Under the pieces are notes generated by a model that was not told the origin of the DNA, did not search any database, and worked only from the letters and a program-made list of their open reading frames with translations. A program made the position numbers and the translations under genes. Positions 56,939 to 64,000 of a DNA stretch of 64,000 bases are shown in pieces (the first letter of the stretch is position 1; the number at the start of each line of letters is the position of its first letter). The DNA is from Anaeramoeba flamelloides. Its lineage: Eukaryota; Metamonada; Anaeramoebidae. The DNA lies in assembly GCA_027625915.1 (NCBI GenBank), contig JANTQA010000015.1, forward strand, positions 744,001 to 808,000, in the 5' to 3' direction.

Positions 56939-59125
56939 ATGAGTCGAAATAAAAAAATATGTGCGTTTTGTAGTAGTGAGGGAATAATTGAATGTAAGGA
57001 CTGCCCAGCTATTTTGTGTAAAACCCACGACGAAATCTTGCATTCGTTAGTGAATAACAAATCGCATGTCCGTGTAAAACTTGGAAACAAAAAACAAAAA
57101 GAAGAAAAAAACAAGAACAAAAATAAAGCCAAGGCCAAGAACAAAAATAAAAATAAGAAAGACAAAGACAAAGAAAAAGAACACAAACGAAATAAGCAAA
57201 ACAGAAAACAATCCAAAAAACTTAATACAAAAAACATGTGTCCAACACACACAAACAAAACAATAGAATTTTATTGTTTCCAATGCAGAAAATTTTTGTG
57301 TTCGCTGTGCTTGTATAATTTCCATCGTGAACACGAAAACGTAAGAACGATCGAAGAAATCCTCCAAGAGCATTCGAAAAAAAGCGAGTCAAACCAAAAG
57401 AAATTGCGATCGTCTTTAGAATTTTCACAAAAGATGTATAACCAACTGCAATTGCTGAACTCCAAAATCCGAAGGAATTCTGTTCGGCTGCAGGAGCAAT
57501 TGGTTGTTTCGTTTGACAATTTGCTCGCGATAATTGAGCAAAAAAAGAAGAAAGTGATTGAGGACATTGATAGTTTAAGGAACGACAAAGAGGATTTGAT
57601 CCGGTATCAGTGCAAGTCTTTAAAGGAAAGCATTTCAAAGTTTGAAGACTGCTTATCGAAATTTGAAACCACAATGGGAAATGAACAGAATGAGAACACA
57701 AACCAAAAAAAACAAAGGAATGTGGACGAGATAACAGAGGCAAAGCATTTTATCAAAATTAAAAACTCTTTAAATGAATTTGACTTGGAGCCATTTTCAC
57801 ATTTGCACGACCCCTTTGAAATGCTAGGTGTGGACTTGAATCCAATTTATTTGAAATGCCAAGAATTGTCTTTAACGAAAAGAAGAAGCAGTAGGAGGAA
57901 CAAGTCAAGAGGCAACCTGTCTCGGGACAGGAAAAGCTTTGTTGGGATCGTCGCTTCGCCAACAAACTTTCAGTTTACCCACCGTGAATGGTCTGATTTA
58001 AGTTTGACAGACAACTTCAGTGCCACAACTACAAATGGATCGTCAACTAGCGAGTCTGATTTGTCTGATGAAGAGTGGTGGATTCGAGAAGAAAACCGTG
58101 GAAATAAATTCGTTAAAAAAAATAATAATAATAATCATCACCACCATCATCACCATCACCAAGATCAGGGTGAGAAGAAGAATAGAAACAACAACAATAT
58201 TCACAACAACAATAGCAATAGCAATGGCAATAATAACAACAACAACAATAATAATAATAATAACAACAGCAACAATAGCAACAACAATGGCCATAACAAG
58301 AATGATCCGAAGAACTCGAATGAAAGAAAAAAAAATTACAAATTGAAAAATAATCAGACCAACAACCAGAATAACGGGATTTACAATATCGAAAATAGTA
58401 AAATTCGGCTTCTATTGATTGCAGGGCAAAGAAACGAGTCCTGCCGAGAAAATGTCAGGAAATCTTTACAAAAGTCTGATCTGATTAGCGAAATTAGAAT
58501 CATAAAGGCGCACCATCGAACACCGACTTACGAAGAAATTAGAAGATTTGATTGCCTATTTGTTTATTCCTTTGATAAGTTTAAAGACCCCGTGCGGTTG
58601 GGCGACCTAATAGCCGCCTTTGTAGAATCAGGCGGCGGCGTCGTAATTTCTGCAATCGAGGCATTAAGCAAAGGAAGGGATTTCGATCTTGAAGGTAGAA
58701 TAGTTTCCGGTGGCTTTTTACCGCTCAAAAAGTCCAAATGGGAATCGGACGTGAGACGGAAACTGGATAAATTTGATAAAAAGCATCCAATATTAAAAGA
58801 CGTGAAAGGCTTTGACGGCGGGAACTATTCAAGCCATTTGAAAGTTAAAAAGGTTGAAAAGGGTGCAAGGGTAATAGCAACTTGGAATGATGGCACGCCT
58901 TTAATTTGCGAAAAAAAAAAAAAATTAAAATATGGAAACGTTGTTGTTCTCAACTTCCACCCCCTTTCAGACGAAATTACATATAATGATTCGTATTTTT
59001 GGGTTAGCTCGACAGACGGTGCCAAAATAATGTCAAATGCTATTGATTATGTCACAACAACATCCAGATCCAGAATACAATACCCACAAAGGCAATTGCA
59101 CATTGAAAAAATTGATGAGCATTAA
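56939..59125 (+). CDS. Double B-box protein with coiled coil and class I glutamine-amidotransferase-like C-terminus
   Basis: A single-exon, 728-residue protein. Residues 8-43 form a first B-box-type zinc site (C8, C11, C19, C22, C27, H30, H35, H43). A Lys/Asn-rich linker (50-99) follows. Then comes a second B-box with every ligand present (C101, H104, C113, C116, C121, C124, H129, H132). About 137-270 is a coiled coil, as in TRIM proteins but without a RING. Residues 380-475 are Ser-rich then Asn/His runs. From about 486, IRLLLIAGQRNESCRENVRK opens an alpha/beta domain with FDCLFVYSFD, VESGGGVVISA and a final NVVVLNFHPL, a pattern seen in GATase1/ThuA-like folds. No nucleophilic Cys lies at the elbow, so it is probably a non-enzymatic ligand or partner module. 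RING loss means ubiquitin-ligase activity is not expected. The fold assignment is by pattern only. Confidence 0.8.
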   Translation: MSRNKKICAFCSSEGIIECKDCPAILCKTHDEILHSLVNNKSHVRVKLGNKKQKEEKNKNKNKAKAKNKNKNKKDKDKEKEHKRNKQNRKQSKKLNTKNMCPTHTNKTIEFYCFQCRKFLCSLCLYNFHREHENVRTIEEILQEHSKKSESNQKKLRSSLEFSQKMYNQLQLLNSKIRRNSVRLQEQLVVSFDNLLAIIEQKKKKVIEDIDSLRNDKEDLIRYQCKSLKESISKFEDCLSKFETTMGNEQNENTNQKKQRNVDEITEAKHFIKIKNSLNEFDLEPFSHLHDPFEMLGVDLNPIYLKCQELSLTKRRSSRRNKSRGNLSRDRKSFVGIVASPTNFQFTHREWSDLSLTDNFSATTTNGSSTSESDLSDEEWWIREENRGNKFVKKNNNNNHHHHHHHHQDQGEKKNRNNNNIHNNNSNSNGNNNNNNNNNNNNNSNNSNNNGHNKNDPKNSNERKKNYKLKNNQTNNQNNGIYNIENSKIRLLLIAGQRNESCRENVRKSLQKSDLISEIRIIKAHHRTPTYEEIRRFDCLFVYSFDKFKDPVRLGDLIAAFVESGGGVVISAIEALSKGRDFDLEGRIVSGGFLPLKKSKWESDVRRKLDKFDKKHPILKDVKGFDGGNYSSHLKVKKVEKGARVIATWNDGTPLICEKKKKLKYGNVVVLNFHPLSDEITYNDSYFWVSSTDGAKIMSNAIDYVTTTSRSRIQYPQRQLHIEKIDEH
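58117..58315 (+). repeat. Coding AAT/CAT/AAC trinucleotide repeats
   Basis: Within the B-box gene, mixed AAT, CAC/CAT and AAC codons encode an Asn-run, a His-run (about eight His) and then a long Asn-run. The mixture of codons suggests selection or age rather than fresh slippage. Confidence 0.85.
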
Positions 59126-62100
59126 TGAACAACAAGACAAATAACATTATTTATTTTCAAAAAGTACATCAAAATTGGATTTTTTATTTTATTATTTTTA
59201 TTTTAGTTTCCAATCTTTTATATTTATTTTAATTTTGAATATATCTTTGAAGAAATAATTTTAAGGCAATAATAAAGTTTTGCTTAATCGTTAATTTTAA
59301 ATATTAAAAGAGAACTTTTCGAGTTTTTTTTTATTTATTTTTTTATTAGAGCAAAAAAAAGTCTATTGTCTAGACTCACTTATTTCCATATATACAAAGA
59401 AAATTCACACTCTTTTATTTCAAGTATTTCATATCTCATTCGAGATTGGTCATAACTGCCTAGCTACTTGCCACTTTCAAAGTTTTACAAAAAAAAATAA
59501 AATAAAATAAAATACTACACTAAGGAACTTATTTATAGATAAAGGATTTCCAAATAAGTGGGGTATTTTTTTTGACTTTTCAGAATAAATCGCCTTTGTT
59601 ATTGGAACTAACCGAAATGTAACAAGATCAAATTAAGTTAAATAATAATACTAATTAAATCAATATTAATCGAATTTATTTCAAAATATATTCAATCAAA
59701 TAGTTCTAAAAATCGGAAAGAAAAAAAAATTGCACACTTATTTTGGATGAAAACAATAGATGAACAATTTAAATAAAAAACCGGAAATATAAATTGGACA
59801 AAAATTATTTTTTAAAATATAAAATATATTTATAAGATATTCATTTTATTAGAATTTTTATCGAGAATAATCTTCTCTATGAAAACGATTTGTTTTGATC
59901 TAATGGAAAAAAAAATATTTAACAATTTCATCCACTAGAAAAATCTCAAAAAAATTCCTTGAAATCAGAAATTTTAATTTCTTTAATTTATGTATTGTCA
60001 TTATAAAAATAAAATTGAATTTATATTAAAAACAAATAAACAATCGTTATTAATTTTTATTTTATTTAAGTTGTTCAATAAGAATTATTTTTAATAAATA
60101 TATTTTAAAATAAAGCTACCACAGCCTTTTTGGAAATACCTTATATATTAGAGTTCTATTGTAAATTTCTTAATTGAACCACTCTATTATTATTATTTTT
60201 TTTTTTTTGGCTATTTTAAAAATTAGATATTGTACAGTTGGTAGTTTTTAATTTTAAAAGGGGTTATTGTTGGGATATCAATAAATCATAAATTTTCATT
60301 TTTTAGAATAATTAAAATATTCCCGATAATTAAAAATACTTGAAATTTTTTTAAACTATTAAAAATAGTATTTAAATAACTTATAAGAATCTATAGTGTT
60401 GATCCCCAGTTTAATGGTAAATTTTGTTTTTTATTGAATTTTTTTTTTTGGCTGAAAATATACTAGTCAAAAAATAATAACTTTTTGAAAATGGTGTTCA
60501 ACATATTTTGTGTGAAAAGAATTGGCATCTTAGAGTCATATTACAATTCTAATAATTGCTAGATGGTATTAACAAATGAGAGAAAATTCCCTTATAAAGA
60601 AAATTTCTGATTGTGTATTATTACTCATAATTGTATAATCTTTTCTACAATCCAAAAATAACCGAGTAATATCCAATCTTTATAGACCTGCCTTACATTA
60701 TATGACGTGAATTATTTAACCCAAACCAGATTTACTTTCTATACCTGAATATAATTTTTTTGAATCAAGCACACTCTACAAAACCTAAACCAATCCAACA
60801 CGACCCCTATCCAAACTCAAACATACAACATACTTTAATATATTATTTACATACTATAAAACATACTTAAATACTCAAAAATACTTAAAAACCTACCAAA
60901 AACTCTTCAGAGTGTTTAATGTAATAAATTATAAAAAAAAAAAATATTTTTCTTATGATAAAATTCTTATTTCGATATAAAAAGTCTTCTCTTAACACTA
61001 TGGTTTTCTAGAAGTTCTTCAAAAGGTGTTTTTAATTGATGTAAATCATTTTCAAGTATTTTCGATTTTATGCTATTTTATGAAATATTTCAAACAACCC
61101 ATTTTTACTTTACATAATGTATTATATATATATATATTAATATTTGATTGGTAATTTTAATGTTAATGTTTTTTTCAATTGAGAAATTTTCCAAGAAAAA
61201 AATATAATTACTAAAAAAATAAAAAAAATAATTTGACACTGATTTTAACAATTTTAGAATTTAAAAAAGGTGGTCTTTAATAGCATTATGTGAAATTCTC
61301 ATTTATATATAAATTTTATTAATTTTGAAAATTTTCAATTAGATTCCAAAAATTATGAGAAAATTATAAGAGTCTAACTTATATAAATGATTATTGAAAG
61401 AGAATTATATTTCCCGTTAAGGAGCTAGTACATTCTCCTATTTTTGTAAAATTTCCTTATGAGAACCTTACTAAATAATTCTTTTGGGGTACCACTAAAT
61501 ATTTCAACTTTGGAATCAAAATTAAGTTCCCTACTCAATTTGTAATAAAAAAAAAAATAAATCAGAGTTAAATATTTTAATTTTTCAATTAAAAGAATTT
61601 TTTTTTTAATTTTATTAAATTGTGTTATAAACTGAGGAAATGTTCTGGTGAATGGTTAAAATTAAATCACAGAATATAACAAAAAAATCAATTCTGTATT
61701 TTAAACAACTATTTTCTACTTTTTAAATACTTTCCAAGTGATATCAGGTATCCAAATAAACTTTTAGAAATTTAAGAATTAAAAACAAAATTCTGTCAAA
61801 TAATAGTTTCGATAAACTACAATCTTGTCTTGTATTCTTAATTTGTGTCAAACAATAAAGATACCCCTAGAATTTCTTCCTATCTTTCTTTTTATTCTTA
61901 TTTAACCAAATCCATTTTATAGCAATTAGTTTTCAAAATTCTTTATTTCAAATATTCTAATTAAAAAGATTATTAATAACAAAATATAGTTAAAAATATT
62001 AATGAAAAAAGATTGAATTCTCAAAATTAAAAAAACAAAAACAAAACTATCTGCCCAAGTAAAAAGAAAATATTTTTCAAAAAATAAATCAATATTCCTA

Positions 62101-63020
62101 ATTGTTTTGAGTTTTTCAAATAAATGGTAAAAAAAAATAATTATCAAATCAAACAAATTAACCCAATAAATCTAAATTTCTGATTATTAACTCAAAAAAA
62201 TCCGATATTTTCTTGAACAAGAACCAAATTAGATACATTTAATAAAAATAGTTATTAAAATCGAATTTTGGAACTTCTTTATAAATAGCGAGTAATTTGT
62301 TTGTTGAAAATTCTATTTAATTTAATTTTTTTTTCAGATTATTGAGTAAAATGGGGATAAAAATTTTAATTGGCAACTATAAGTCACATAATTATTATAA
62401 CTTGTCTTACAATCGATTAGATTTAGACTCTTCAATTAGGATTTCGGAGAAAAATAAAATAAAATGTCTTTTTTAACCACTCTTAAACAACTATCAACAA
62501 TCAAACAAAGATCAAGATCTATTAGTAACAAACCAAAATAACACACTACAAGAAAACACTTATTTCCTGTTTCAGGACTGTGAACCTTAATTGGTTAAAT
62601 CTTCTTACTCCCTTAAATGAAAAAAAAAATGATATTCTGACAATGATTCAAAAAATATCAGCATTGTTAAAAATACAATTCTTTTCAAAAAGAGTCTAAA
62701 AAGTTGGTAACATGCTATAGACAAACTATGATAAGATATTCCAATTTTATTCTCAATTTTTTGTTCTATTACTTTTTTTAGTGCTCCCAATAAGATTTAA
62801 TGAAAATTTTAGGAATAACCAAAAAAGAGATAACAAACATTTTTCAAATAATATTTTCAAAATTTATTTCCAAAACACTACAAACACTCGTTTTTGAATC
62901 AACAAAATTAATACGAAATCAATTACAACAGGAGTAAAGAAAATTAACAAAAATTTTCACCATTTTTCATTTTTTCTATTATCTTTTTAGGTTTTATTTT
63001 TTATTCTCTTTTTTTTACAG
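59126..63020. other. AT-rich intergenic DNA
   Basis: About 3.9 kb without a supported gene. A strand-biased A/C-rich stretch (60760-60910) contains repeated ATACTTAAATACTCAAAAA-like units. On the minus strand at about 62090-62000, FTWADSFVFVFLIL weakly recalls a LINE FADD box. Nothing else was recognised. The final 60 bases (TTTTTTTTACAG) form the acceptor of the next exon. Confidence 0.45.
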
Positions 63021-63270
63021 GAATGGAAACTATTAGATCAAAAATCGAGATCAACCTAAGTAAACACAATGACAATGATAAACAAATTGAAGGTATTACA
63101 CTGATTCTTCAAGAAATTGCTCAAGGAAGGCAATTAAATGAATTTTTTGATCTTTTAATTGTGCATTGTCTATCTCCAAAAGATCGACCACAATTATTAA
63201 AAATCCTTGCCTACAAAGCTATTAGACAAGCACAATATTCTGACAATATCGATTACAAAACTCAATGGTA
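63021..63270 (+). CDS. Exon of an unidentified helical protein, gene leaves the window
   Basis: A canonical acceptor TTTTTTTTACAG ends at 63020 and ATG follows at 63023. The frame METIRSKIEINLSKHNDNDK, EGITLILQEIAQGRQLNEFF and DLLIVHCLSPKDRPQLLKIL is amphipathic-helical. It stays open to CTCAATG|GTAATG at 63268-63271, where either an intron starts or the frame stops (TGG TAA). Helix-rich repeats such as HEAT/armadillo would look like this, but I do not recognise the family. The ATG may be the true start after a 5' untranslated intron. The downstream exon was not found before 64000. Confidence 0.5.
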
Positions 63271-63271
63271 A

Positions 63272-63838
63272 TGAAATTTGAATCTTTTCCAACAATCTAT
63301 AATTTGTTTTTTTTCTTTTTTTTGCAATCAAACAAACCAAAAAAAAACAAAAAAAAAAAAAAAATTTATAACAACGAGACACCTACTCTTTACAATAAAA
63401 CCTTTCTTTCAAACTCTTGAAATATTGTTTCAAAATTAATTGTTCTTCAAAAGACAAGACATTCTTTAACCAAAAGTAAACTTCCTTGAGATAAGCATTT
63501 AAAAGCACTGTTTAATGATAATTTGGAAACTATTGAGACAGCTGATTTCAAAAATTGATGAATAAAAGTCTTAATAAATGTTACTTCAAGATACTTGATT
63601 GACTCTTTGAAGCAGTTTGCATCGAGTTATTTTAAAAAAAGAGTTACCAAAAAAGTTTTGAAAAGTATCTTTAAAACATTAATTTTGATATCTTGTTGCA
63701 GATTTGAAGGTATCTATAAAAGACTTTTTTGATCACACTTTTTAATAAGTAATCTACTCAAACTCTGATTAACTGAGTGATTCAAACAGTTTGTGGATTG
63801 TCACCCCTTTTTAATATTTTTATGACTGGGATTTGGAG
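63272..63838. other. Probable intron or 3' flank of the preceding exon
   Basis: AT-rich, with no exon recognised. If the 63270 donor is used, this is intron. Confidence 0.35.
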
Positions 63839-64000
63839 AATAAATGGGAAAACATTTTTACTTCATTTTCCTTTTTTTCTTTTTACAAGAGTGTTTCCAA
63901 AGAAGTAGGTTGTAATTTGTGATCTTTATTTATTTTCTGGTCCCCTTTTTTTGTATGTTTTCTCTTCGGGTAACTAAGAATCCTAAAGGAAACAAATATT
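63839..64000. repeat. Family K repeat, one arm, at the window edge
   Basis: GATTTGGAGAATAAATGGGA, then ACATTTTTACTTCATTTTCC, matches the left arm of the 43640 copy, including its outer flank. The opposite arm is not found before the window ends. Confidence 0.5.

Noticed and set aside
56806-58346. Cys/Phe-rich and Ile-rich frames overlapping the B-box gene
   Set aside because: Antisense or shifted readings of Lys/Asn codons. The plus-strand frame carries complete zinc-ligand patterns.
61926-62156. Possible LINE palm fragment (FTWADSFVFVFLIL, minus strand)
   Set aside because: The resemblance to a FADD box is short, and neighbouring motifs are missing or broken. Not strong enough to annotate.
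1-64000. tRNA, rRNA, CRISPR and viral-element signals
   Set aside because: I looked for tRNA B-box-like GGTTCGA motifs, regularly spaced repeats, and capsid, integrase or polymerase motifs. Nothing convincing was seen.

Overview
This window is very AT-rich (intergenic DNA mostly homopolymer and AT runs) nuclear DNA of a eukaryotic microbe. Genes use the standard code and have spliceosomal introns with GT..AG ends (often GTAATT or GTAAGT donors). Proteins carry Lys/Asn/Glu/His low-complexity runs. Intergenic DNA is full of short inverted-repeat transposons and decayed LINEs. A monofunctional formate-tetrahydrofolate ligase, Lys/Asn expansions and B-box/F-box mosaics would fit an amoeboid protist such as an Anaeramoeba-like organism or a dictyostelid-like amoeba. 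That placement is an inference and is not proven by anything in the window.

Genes from left to right: an RRM plus Gly/Asn/Tyr/Arg-rich RNA-binding protein (minus, 3481-4455); prefoldin subunit 3 in four exons with one 3.1 kb intron (minus, 10623-14781); ribosomal protein eL20/L18a in two exons (minus, 19117-19907); an EamA/DMT-type membrane transporter (plus, 23325-24668); a Ser/Glu-rich disordered protein (minus, 28411-28887); an F-box plus TMEM185-like polytopic membrane protein (minus, 33026-34248); a small acidic protein (minus, 36944-37336); formate-tetrahydrofolate ligase in two exons (plus, 49335-51381); a double B-box protein with a glutamine-amidotransferase-like C-terminus (plus, 56939-59125); and the first visible exon of an unidentified gene leaving the window (plus, 63021-63270). 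There is about one gene per 6 kb. The genes do not form an obvious pathway: they are housekeeping functions (translation, chaperone, one-carbon metabolism, RNA binding) mixed with two unusual domain fusions.

Between the genes I found at least six families of short elements with terminal inverted repeats. Most have a TA target duplication, as expected of Tc1/mariner-type MITEs. They cluster at 4648-7896, where one element is inserted in the terminal repeat of another. There are also three copies of a 0.6 kb poly-T-bearing inverted-repeat element, several palindromic dispersed repeats, and five pieces of decayed LINEs recognisable by reverse-transcriptase or C-terminal Cys/His motifs. No tRNA, rRNA, CRISPR array, viral element or toxin gene was recognised.

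The points most worth following up are the two domain fusions (B-box with GATase-like, F-box with TMEM185-like), the altered active-site segments of the FTHFS, the long prefoldin intron with a perfect 24-bp hairpin, and the nested MITE cluster.
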